Below, piece by piece: positions 32,386 to 38,672 of a stretch of 38,672 bases of DNA. The stretch is from Methanomicrobiales archaeon. GTDB lineage: Archaea > Halobacteriota > Methanomicrobia > Methanomicrobiales > Methanoculleaceae. The notes under the pieces were generated by a model. The model was not told the DNA's origin. It saw only the letters and a program-made list of their open reading frames with translations, and searched no databases. Made by a program: the position numbers and the translations under genes. Position 1 is the stretch's first letter, and each line of letters starts with the position of its first letter. Where the stretch lies: the NCBI GenBank assembly GCA_012797575.1, contig JAAZOW010000219.1, forward strand, positions 1 through 38,672, written 5' to 3'.

Positions 32386-33744
32386 ATGCAGACAAAGATC
32401 CTCCTCGATGAGGCGGAGATGCCGAAGCGGTGGTACAACATCCAGGCCGATCTTCCAAGGCCTCTGGATCCGCCTCTCCACCCGGCGACCGGGAACGCGG
32501 TGATCCCCGACGACCTCCGGCACATCTTCCCGATGGAACTGATCAGGCAGGAGATGAGCAGAGAGCGCTACATCGATATCCCAGCCGAGGTCCGGGATAT
32601 CCTCACCCTCTGGAGGCCAAGCCCTCTCTACCGGGCACGGCGGCTCGAGGCGGCCTTAAAGACGCCGGCGAAGATCTACTACAAGTGGGAGGGCGTAAGC
32701 CCGCCGGGATCACATAAGCCAAACACCGCCATACCCCAGGCCTACTACAACCGTGAGGAGGGGATTGAGCGGCTCGCGACCGAGACTGGCGCGGGGCAGT
32801 GGGGCTCGTCACTTGCGTTTGCAACGGGTCTCTTCGATATGGAATGCACCGTCTACATGGTCAGGAGCTCGTACGAGCAGAAGCCCTACCGGAAGAGCAT
32901 GATGCAGGTCTACGGTGCTGAGTGCGTCCCGAGCCCCTCGCCGAGGACCAAGTCAGGCAGGATGATGCTCGACCGCGACCCTGATACCCCCGGATCCCTC
33001 GGTATCGCGATATCCGAGGCGGTTGAGGATGCGGCGAGCCACGAGAACACCAACTACGCGCTCGGCTCAGTCCTCAACCACGTCTGCCTTCACCAGACGA
33101 TCATCGGCCAGGAGGCAGAGAAGCAGCTCGCGGCCGTGGAGGCCTACCCGGATGTCGTGATCGGGTGTGTCGGCGGCGGTTCGAACTTTTCCGGGCTCTC
33201 GTTCCCGTTCGCAGCCGGGAAGATGAACGGAAAGCACCCCGATACCGATATCATAGCGGTGGAGCCGGCTGCGTGCCCGACCCTGACGAAGGGACTCTAC
33301 GCCTACGACTACGGGGATGTCGCGGGACTGACCCCGATCATGAAGATGTTCACCCTCGGCCACGACTTCGTCCCGCCGGCGATCCATGCGGGCGGCCTGC
33401 GTTACCACGGGGCATCGCCGCTACTCTCAAGGCTCGTCCACGACGATATCATCAGGTCAGTCGCCTACTACCAGAACGAGGTCTTTGAGGCCGCTGTATC
33501 CTTCGCCCGGACCGAAGGAATCGTCGTCGCGCCCGAGGCAGCCCACGCGGTGAAGGCCACCATCGACGAGGCCCTCCACTGCCGCAAGACCGGGGAGGCG
33601 AAGGTGATTCTCTTTAACAACTCCGGGCACGGCAACTTCGACTTCTCTTCCTACGAAGCCTACTTCGCGGGAGGGTTGGTTGACTACGAGTACCCGGTGG
33701 AACTGATCAGGGAGTCACTCTCCCGGCTTCCGGTGACAGGGTGA
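32386..33744 (+). CDS. trpB2: TrpB2-type tryptophan synthase beta chain
   Basis: A 452-residue PLP enzyme of the TrpB2 group, which makes tryptophan from indole and serine without a TrpA partner in the same operon. The PLP lysine is K111 in GSHKPNTA, phosphate binding is VGGGSNFSG, and GAGQWGSSLAFATG and NNSGHGNFD are conserved. The N-terminal extension (about 1-75) and the absence of trpA nearby support TrpB2 rather than TrpB1. A leaderless promoter with a candidate operator lies upstream; an ATP-NAD kinase-like gene follows closely. Confidence 0.95.
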   Translation: MQTKILLDEAEMPKRWYNIQADLPRPLDPPLHPATGNAVIPDDLRHIFPMELIRQEMSRERYIDIPAEVRDILTLWRPSPLYRARRLEAALKTPAKIYYKWEGVSPPGSHKPNTAIPQAYYNREEGIERLATETGAGQWGSSLAFATGLFDMECTVYMVRSSYEQKPYRKSMMQVYGAECVPSPSPRTKSGRMMLDRDPDTPGSLGIAISEAVEDAASHENTNYALGSVLNHVCLHQTIIGQEAEKQLAAVEAYPDVVIGCVGGGSNFSGLSFPFAAGKMNGKHPDTDIIAVEPAACPTLTKGLYAYDYGDVAGLTPIMKMFTLGHDFVPPAIHAGGLRYHGASPLLSRLVHDDIIRSVAYYQNEVFEAAVSFARTEGIVVAPEAAHAVKATIDEALHCRKTGEAKVILFNNSGHGNFDFSSYEAYFAGGLVDYEYPVELIRESLSRLPVTG

Positions 33745-33761
33745 GGCATCCCCCCACAGTC

Positions 33762-34904
33762 ATGACGACCATCGGCCTCCTCATAAATCCCATCGCCGGG
33801 ATGGGTGGCGCCGTGGGACTCTCCGGGACCGATGGCAGGGTCACAGAGGCGATCCGCCGGGGGGCAGTCCCCCGGGCTCCTGTGCGGGCCACCGAGACCC
33901 TACGACTTCTTGCAGATCAGGGCATCCGGTTCCTCACCCCCGCCGGAGCGATGGGTGCCACTATCCTCGACTCGGTCGGCATCACGGGGTATGAGATCGT
34001 CTCCTTCCCTGATGAATCGACGACGGCCGCCGATACCAGGGAAGCCTGCAAGGCGTTCGCCGCCGCCGGGGCCGATCTCGTCCTCTTCTGCGGCGGCGAC
34101 GGGACGGCCCGGGACGTCTTCGATGTGGTGGGCCGGTCGGTGCCGGTCCTCGGCATCCCAGCCGGTGTGAAGATGTACTCGGCGGTATTTGCGGTCAACC
34201 CCGCTGCAGTCGCTGAAGTCATCGCCGGATTCGATCCGGCTCGGCTCCATGACGCCGATCTCCTCGACGTCGACGAGGAAGCCTACCGGGAGGGGAGGCT
34301 TGCGGTCAGGCTTTACGGGGCAGCCCGGGTACCTTCCCTTCCCGGAAGGGTCCAGGGGGCGAAGGCGGTCTTTGAGGAGACCGATGATGAGCGGGCGAAA
34401 CGAGAGATCGCCCGGTTCATCGCCGGGGTGATGATCCCGGAGACCCTCTATATCATCGGCGCCGGGAGCACCACAGAGGCAATCCTTACGGAGATCGGGC
34501 TTCATGGAGCCCTGCTCGGCGTCGACCTGGTCATGAACGGGAGAATGGTCGCGGAGGGCGCCGATGAGCGGACGATCCTCTCCCATCTCGAGGATGCGGC
34601 CGCCGCCCGGATCATTGTAAGCCCCATCGGGGCGCAGGGGTTCATCCTCGGTCGGGGGAACCAGCAGATCAGTCCTGCAGTGGTCAGGCGGGCCGGCGGC
34701 CCTGGGAGAATCGTCGTTGTGGGGACGCCGGCAAAACTTGCCGCGACCCCGGCACTCTACGTGGACAGCGGTGATCCGGTGCTTGATTCCAGTCTCGGGG
34801 ACTCGGTAGCAGTAGTATCAGGCTACGGGATCGCGCAGCGGAAGCAGGTGATCCATTCGTCGCTGAGGTCAGGTTCATCCGCCGGCGCCCGATGGGGGTG
34901 CTGA
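33762..34904 (+). CDS. ATP-NAD kinase-like protein (COG3199)
   Basis: A 380-residue protein of the archaeal ATP-NAD kinase/COG3199 family, probably phosphorylating NAD to NADP. GLLINPIAGMGGAVGLSGTD is the family start, CGGDGTARDVFDV (about 111-123) the kinase GGDGT motif, GIPAGVKMYSAVFAV the following loop. The ATG at 33762 is preferred; a GTG at 33741 overlapping the trpB2 stop is possible. It probably shares the trpB2 transcript. Confidence 0.88.
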   Translation: MTTIGLLINPIAGMGGAVGLSGTDGRVTEAIRRGAVPRAPVRATETLRLLADQGIRFLTPAGAMGATILDSVGITGYEIVSFPDESTTAADTREACKAFAAAGADLVLFCGGDGTARDVFDVVGRSVPVLGIPAGVKMYSAVFAVNPAAVAEVIAGFDPARLHDADLLDVDEEAYREGRLAVRLYGAARVPSLPGRVQGAKAVFEETDDERAKREIARFIAGVMIPETLYIIGAGSTTEAILTEIGLHGALLGVDLVMNGRMVAEGADERTILSHLEDAAAARIIVSPIGAQGFILGRGNQQISPAVVRRAGGPGRIVVVGTPAKLAATPALYVDSGDPVLDSSLGDSVAVVSGYGIAQRKQVIHSSLRSGSSAGARWGC

Positions 34905-34932
34905 TATAGGCCTTCCCAACGGCCCTGACCCC

Positions 34933-35775
34933 TCACCACTCCTCGATGAGAGAGACGAGCATCCTGCGGGCCTGAGTGGTCAATTCACAGGAAGGGTTGA
35001 TCTCAAGAGCCCTATCGGCGCACGCGAGTGCATGGCGATACATCCCGAGGTGGTAGAGGACGCTACATTTCATGCTCCATCCGGCGGCATACTTTGGATC
35101 GATCGCGATCGTCCGATCAAAGCAGGCCAATGCCTGCCGATACTCTCCGAGTGCATACAGGGCACCCCCTTTCAGGCTCCAGACCCTGACGTTCCCGGGC
35201 TCGTCGGCGATGGCCCGGTCGTAACAGGTGATGGCCTCCTCGAGCCGGTGCTTGAGGAAGTAGGCGTAGCCGAGATCGATCCAAGCCGCCACGAAATGGG
35301 GATCGATCGCAAGCACCTGCTCGTAGCAGGCGATCGCATCGTCCAGCCGGTGCATCGCGACGAAGACACCGCTCCGGTTGTACCAGGCGACCGCTGAGCC
35401 CGGGTTGAGAGCGAGCGCGCGATCGTAACAGGTCAGCGCCTCCTCGAGCCGGTCGCGGCGCCGGTGTAGCATCCCTCGGGAGACCCAGGCCGGAGCAAAG
35501 TCCGGATCGATCGTGAGCGCCATATCCCAGCAGGCGATCGCCTCCTCGTCCCTGCCGAGTATGTCGAAGAAGACACCTTTGTTGTTCCACATCTTCACGT
35601 TCTCCGGATCGCGTTCGAGCACCCGATCAAAGCAGGCGATCGCCTCACGAAATCGTCCCTGCCGGGCGAGAGAGATCGCTCTCCGACTCACAGACGTATC
35701 AGTCTCCGGACTCGCCCGATCTCTACCGGGCTCGCCCTTTCCAAAGAGTCTCCCTGTAAGGCTCATTCCAGACAT
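34933..35775 (-). CDS. TPR protein with seven tandem units
   Basis: A 280-residue protein of seven 34-residue TPR units after a charged 30-residue head (MSGMSLTGRLFGKGEPGRDR). The units share the (A/E)I(A/T)C(F/Y/W)D...AL..P core, with Cys at the same position as in the 16-unit protein at 22.7-24.4 kb, indicating a common paralogous origin. No enzymatic domain or membrane segment is seen. It follows the HNH gene by 68 bases on the same strand and converges with the kinase. Confidence 0.9.
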   Translation of the reverse strand: MSGMSLTGRLFGKGEPGRDRASPETDTSVSRRAISLARQGRFREAIACFDRVLERDPENVKMWNNKGVFFDILGRDEEAIACWDMALTIDPDFAPAWVSRGMLHRRRDRLEEALTCYDRALALNPGSAVAWYNRSGVFVAMHRLDDAIACYEQVLAIDPHFVAAWIDLGYAYFLKHRLEEAITCYDRAIADEPGNVRVWSLKGGALYALGEYRQALACFDRTIAIDPKYAAGWSMKCSVLYHLGMYRHALACADRALEINPSCELTTQARRMLVSLIEEW

Positions 35776-35843
35776 CCCCCACTGGTCACGCTACTGGTGG
35801 CACGCATATAATATAACCGTTCCCCCCTGCCCCGGCGACGGCA

Positions 35844-36302
35844 CTACCGGGACGACGGGGTTGATCTCGCTGCCCCGCCCCGTTGCCGCACCACCGCGAT
35901 CACCTTCGCCACCCGTGCGGCACCGCCCTCCCGGCGGAGGTCAGTATGCACCCGAGCGTGGCAGATGCCACAGAGTGTGATGAGGTTTTCCGGAACGTCG
36001 TTTGTCGGATCCAGGTCGATATGATGAACATGAAGGCTCTCACTCCCACCACAGATGACACAACATCTCCCGTCACGATCCATGATCGCGTCCCGTACCA
36101 CTCTCCATCCCCGCAGGGCGTACTTCTCCCGCGCTGTGATGGAGATACCGAACTCCTCGCAGAAGAGAGAGCCACGATCACGGGTAGCAAACGGGCATCG
36201 GTAGCAGAGTCGGAGGAAACCGTTTCGATCCGGGCGGCCGCCACAGGGAGGGGGTAGCGTGCGGTCGAATGCATCGAGACTGAGCTGCAGGTCGACTGCC
36301 AT
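35844..36302 (-). CDS. HNH endonuclease with N-terminal Cys motif
   Basis: A 152-residue HNH nuclease. The N-terminal 50 residues carry C20, C33, C36 and C48 (CYRCP in the middle), a probable zinc site of a type seen in methanogen HNH proteins. The HNH core is CVICGGSESLHVHHIDLDP, then NLITLCGICHARVHT, with both CxxC pairs and the HH-N-H residues. Substrate unknown; no methyltransferase or toxin-like partner is adjacent, so a restriction role is not supported. It lies just downstream of the Clp-fold protease gene. Confidence 0.87.
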   Translation of the reverse strand: MAVDLQLSLDAFDRTLPPPCGGRPDRNGFLRLCYRCPFATRDRGSLFCEEFGISITAREKYALRGWRVVRDAIMDRDGRCCVICGGSESLHVHHIDLDPTNDVPENLITLCGICHARVHTDLRREGGAARVAKVIAVVRQRGGAARSTPSSR

Positions 36303-36334
36303 ACCAGATCACCTCTGTCGGGATGTGGGATTCG

Positions 36335-37168
36335 TCACTCGCCCTTCTTCTCCTCGCCATAGGGGATCGGAATGTAGGCGACCGACGGGCGGCGGGGCAT
36401 CGCCTGAGGGAAGAGGTCCATCAGCCGGTAGACCGCGTCGGGCATACCGGAGGTGACCGGGAGCCCGAGCTTGAGCGCCTGTTCAAAGGTTATCGGGTAG
36501 TCGTGCGTCCATCGTCCGCTGGTGAGCAGGTGCGCCAGACGATCCACCTGCTCGGCATCCATCCGGTCCCGGAGGAGGCCTGCGACAAATTCCCGCATCT
36601 GGTTCTGGGCTTTCGCCGCTATATCGACCAACATGAAGGTCGTATCATCGATCTCCTCTGGCGGCTTTAAGCGCGGGACCAGCAGGATCGACGCCGCCGG
36701 GTAGTCACCGATCCGGGGGTCAACTGGACCGAGCACGGCGTTCTCATCCATCGCCACCTCGTCGGCGGCAAGACAGAGGAGCGTTCCACCCGACATGGCA
36801 TAGTGAGGGACAAAGACCGTCACCTTTCCTCTGTGGCGCTGGAGCGCCATCGCGATCTGCTCTGAGGAGAGGATGAGGCCCCCGGGGGTATGGGCGATGA
36901 CATCGATCGGCATCTCCGGTGGAGTGAACCGGATCGCCCGGAGAATCTCCTCTGAGTCGTTGATGTCGATGTAGTGGTAAAATGGGATGCCGAGAAACGC
37001 AACCCTCTCCTGACGGTGGATGAGGATGATGACCCGGGTTCCCCGCATCTCTTCAAGGCCGCGGATCGCCCGCAGGCGACGGGACCGGGTCATCTGCTGC
37101 TGAATGATCGGCACCGCGAAGAGGAGGAGGATGACGGCGGCCAGCAGCACGAACCAGATATCGGGCAT
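36335..37168 (-). CDS. Membrane-anchored Clp-fold serine protease (SDH/SppA-like)
   Basis: A 277-residue protein with one N-terminal membrane helix (4-23) and a ClpP/crotonase-fold protease of the SDH_sah (PF01972) type. HTPGG (93-97) forms the oxyanion region, S126 in PHYAMSGGTL is the nucleophile, and AADEVAMDENAVLGPVDPRIG follows. The C-terminal about 90 residues are helical. AGAGGTTGAT is 9 bases upstream of the ATG at 37168. It lies 33 bases from the HNH gene. Membrane protein quality control is inferred from family. Confidence 0.88.
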   Translation of the reverse strand: MPDIWFVLLAAVILLLFAVPIIQQQMTRSRRLRAIRGLEEMRGTRVIILIHRQERVAFLGIPFYHYIDINDSEEILRAIRFTPPEMPIDVIAHTPGGLILSSEQIAMALQRHRGKVTVFVPHYAMSGGTLLCLAADEVAMDENAVLGPVDPRIGDYPAASILLVPRLKPPEEIDDTTFMLVDIAAKAQNQMREFVAGLLRDRMDAEQVDRLAHLLTSGRWTHDYPITFEQALKLGLPVTSGMPDAVYRLMDLFPQAMPRRPSVAYIPIPYGEEKKGE

Positions 37169-37314
37169 GCTTCTTCATCAACCTCTGCGCCCACCCCGGT
37201 AAAGAAGGTTCGCACCAGAACTCTGCGGAGCACACCTCCCACCACGAAGCTGGCGTACCACCATCTGCTCCCCACGATGATGGAGGCGCCATACAGGCCA
37301 CTCTGGCACTCCAT
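37090..37314 (-). CDS. Possible small ORF directly after dinB (74 codons)
   Basis: An ATG at 37314 overlaps the dinB stop by one base (TGATGG), the spacing seen in coupled genes. The first 50 residues (MECQSGLYGASIIVGSRWWY, then ASFVVGGVLRRVLVRTFF) have protein-like composition with hydrophobic and basic stretches and good codon use; the last 24 are Ser/Arg-rich and overlap the protease start in another frame. No family recognised. It may be a real small membrane-associated protein, or a chance frame in a 145-base gap. Confidence 0.3.
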   Translation of the reverse strand: MECQSGLYGASIIVGSRWWYASFVVGGVLRRVLVRTFFTGVGAEVDEEACPISGSCCWPPSSSSSSRCRSFSSR

Positions 37315-38405
37315 CAGGGGGTGAAGAACTCGTCGATCGAGGTCTGCCGGATGCGGCCGCTATCCTCGAGCTCCGAGAGCCTGACCCCAATGAGCCGGAC
37401 TTCCGTGCCGTCGAGGAACGGGAGGAGGAGATCGTCTGCGGTCCGCCCGATAATCTCCGGATCCGCAGTGAACCGGCCCAGCGTCCGGGACCGGGTGTGC
37501 GTCTCAAACCCCCGATACCTGACCTTGACCGTCACGGTCCGGCACCGGAGGTGGTCGGCAGCAAGTGTCCGCGAGACATCGCGCGCAAGGTCAGCTACGG
37601 TCACGGTGAGGAGAACCGGATCGGCTGTATCCTCATCAAACGTCGTCTCCCGGGAGATGGATTTACACCCCTCCCTGGCCTGTACCGCGGCATCATCGAT
37701 ACCCCGGGCAAGGCGATGCAACCGGATCGCGGACCTCCCCAACCGGGCGATGAGGAGCTGGACGTCGCAGCGTGCAAGGTTACCGATGGAGAGGATGCCC
37801 ATCCCAGCCAGGGTATCACCGGTCTTCTTCCCGACACCAGGGATCTTTCCTACCGGCAGGGGGTCGAGGAACGTCGCGACCTCATCTGGGCAGACGACCG
37901 TCAGCCCGTCCGGCTTCCGGTGGTCGGATGCGATCTTTGCTGTGACTTTGCCTGGCGCGATACCGATGGAGCAGGTGAGCCCCTCCGCCTCCCGGATATC
38001 CCGCTTGATCGCTGCGGCGAGCACTCCAGCCGCCAAAAAGCTCCCGGAGCTGGTGACATCGAGGTAGGCCTCATCGATGCTCACCTGCTCGATGCGGTCG
38101 GCATATCTGCCGAGGATCGTCATGATCTCCCCAGATACCTGGGAGTAGAGCGGGTGGTTCACCGGGAGGTAGACGGCGTGCGGACAGAGGGTGTACGCCC
38201 GGGAGATGGGCATGCCCGAGTGCACGCCGTAACGGCGCGCCTCGTAGGAACAGGTGCTCACAACTCCGCGTCCAACCCCTCCCTTCGGGTCGGCACCCAC
38301 GATCACCGGCATGCCGTCGAGGGAGGGATCACGGTGGATCTCTACTGAGGCGAAGAAACTGTCCATGTCTATGTGCATGATGATCCTACCATCGGATGAT
38401 GTCAT
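37314..38405 (-). CDS. dinB: DNA polymerase IV (Y-family translesion polymerase)
   Basis: A 363-residue Y-family polymerase. Catalytic residues are in HIDMDSFFASVEIH (11-24) and VSIDEAYLDVTSS, with GIAPGKVTAKIASD; a helix-hairpin-helix (KIPGVGKKTGDTLAGMGI) and the little-finger domain follow. The C-terminus QTSIDEFF is a PCNA-binding (PIP) box in the form QxxIxxFF, so the enzyme likely works on the sliding clamp. I chose the ATG at 38405 because GGAGGTG lies nine bases upstream; an ATG at 38378 (MHIDMD) is possible. No SOS-type regulator is visible. Confidence 0.95.
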   Translation of the reverse strand: MTSSDGRIIMHIDMDSFFASVEIHRDPSLDGMPVIVGADPKGGVGRGVVSTCSYEARRYGVHSGMPISRAYTLCPHAVYLPVNHPLYSQVSGEIMTILGRYADRIEQVSIDEAYLDVTSSGSFLAAGVLAAAIKRDIREAEGLTCSIGIAPGKVTAKIASDHRKPDGLTVVCPDEVATFLDPLPVGKIPGVGKKTGDTLAGMGILSIGNLARCDVQLLIARLGRSAIRLHRLARGIDDAAVQAREGCKSISRETTFDEDTADPVLLTVTVADLARDVSRTLAADHLRCRTVTVKVRYRGFETHTRSRTLGRFTADPEIIGRTADDLLLPFLDGTEVRLIGVRLSELEDSGRIRQTSIDEFFTP

Positions 38406-38414
38406 TTGAGCGAA

Positions 38415-38460
38415 CACCTCCCCAGTCTTCTGTGATAGTTTGAAGGTATGGCGATATAGC
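38415..38460 (-). promoter_or_regulatory. dinB promoter and Shine-Dalgarno site
   Basis: On the minus strand a TATA box, gctatatcgc (38451-38460), is followed by a predicted RNA start near 38430 and the SD GGAGGTG (38415-38421), nine bases from the ATG at 38405. This is a clear case of a leader-bearing transcript with SD and fixes the start. Confidence 0.6.
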
Positions 38461-38520
38461 GCGTTCGCCTGCAGTAAAATTCTTCGAAATCGGTGTGCAC
38501 AGAGAGCCTCACGCGCCCCA

Positions 38521-38598
38521 CCCTGCGCCCTGCACACACTCCCGATCCCAGAGGCCCTGCACCCCACGCCGGCCCAGGGGCCCTGCACGCTCTGGGTC
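38521..38598. repeat. Three 26-bp tandem repeats upstream of dinB
   Basis: Three units begin at 38521, 38547 and 38573, spaced exactly 26 bases, each with a shared core: ccctgcgccctgcac, cccagaggccctgcac and cccaggggccctgcac. The next 10-11 bases in each unit vary. A weaker relative, cacagagagcctcac, is at 38498-38512. They lie beyond the dinB TATA box on its upstream side. Two and a half helical turns per unit would fit arrayed protein binding, but no binding protein is known. Confidence 0.7.
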
Positions 38599-38672
38599 AA
38601 TCAGATCTCAATGTGGAAGCATTCAGGCGGTCGGCGGGAATACGCTCAATCTTGTGACATTTATGCAATACA

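Noticed and set aside
35844..38405. Restriction or defence island around the HNH nuclease
   Set aside because: No methyltransferase, helicase, toxin-antitoxin or integrase is nearby, and the flanking genes are housekeeping.
1..38672. CRISPR array, insertion sequence or prophage
   Set aside because: No regularly spaced repeats with unique spacers, no transposase or integrase and no terminal inverted repeats were seen on reading both strands.

Overview
The window looks like a chromosomal segment of a hydrogenotrophic methanogenic archaeon, most likely order Methanomicrobiales and possibly Methanoculleus-like; the genus is an inference. The evidence is archaeal informational genes (aIF2 alpha, S27e, L44e, Nop10, GINS, PriS, archaeal ProRS), the archaeal lipid enzyme EgsA, coenzyme F420 synthesis (CofH), an archaeal riboflavin synthase, GC-rich codon third positions, AT-rich TATA boxes and GGTGAT-type Shine-Dalgarno (SD) sites. 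I saw no rRNA, tRNA, CRISPR array, insertion sequence or prophage. The window is mostly compact core genome with short operons.

Layout. The left edge holds the start of a gene leaving the window on the minus strand, then a gene-free stretch ending in two oligo(T) terminators. From 401 to 6193 lies one minus-strand train: UPF0058, elp3, priS, gins51, rpl44e, rps27e, aIF2 alpha, nop10 and a PAC2 proteasome-chaperone-like gene, joining replication, ribosome and rRNA/tRNA modification functions. nop10 (1144-1296) is only 50 codons and is easily missed. From 6262 to 12023 come an ADP-ribosylglycohydrolase, UPF0179 with egsA, a divergent DUF63/SpoIIM membrane pair, proS and a zinc-ribbon protein. 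About 590 bases (12024-12616) hold no convincing gene but contain inverted repeats. From 12617 to 24381 come DUF1805, cofH, an iron-sulfur flavoprotein/DUF123/metallo-beta-lactamase operon, thiC, an ABC-2 exporter, purE, the aminotransferase-ribC-ribH-aminotransferase operon and a protein made of 16 TPR units.

From 24554 to the right edge come radC, a four-gene plus-strand operon (Yip1 membrane protein, secreted membrane-anchored protein, MacB-type ATPase and permease), an archaeal GerW (YtfJ)/DUF2953 cluster with a previously unremarkable small third gene that resembles a stripped-down GerW, a methyltransferase, a membrane metal-dependent hydrolase, trpB2 with a good inverted-repeat operator candidate, an ATP-NAD kinase-like gene, a second TPR protein, an HNH nuclease, a membrane-anchored Clp-fold serine protease, and dinB with a C-terminal PCNA-binding motif and a 26-base tandem repeat upstream.

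No clear new defence or mobile system is visible. The best leads are the three-gene GerW-like cluster, the Yip1/secreted-protein/MacB operon, the trpB2 operator, the 26-bp repeats before dinB, the unexplained 12.0-12.6 kb region, and several divergent gene pairs whose start codons sit about 25-30 bases after a TATA box, suggesting leaderless transcripts.
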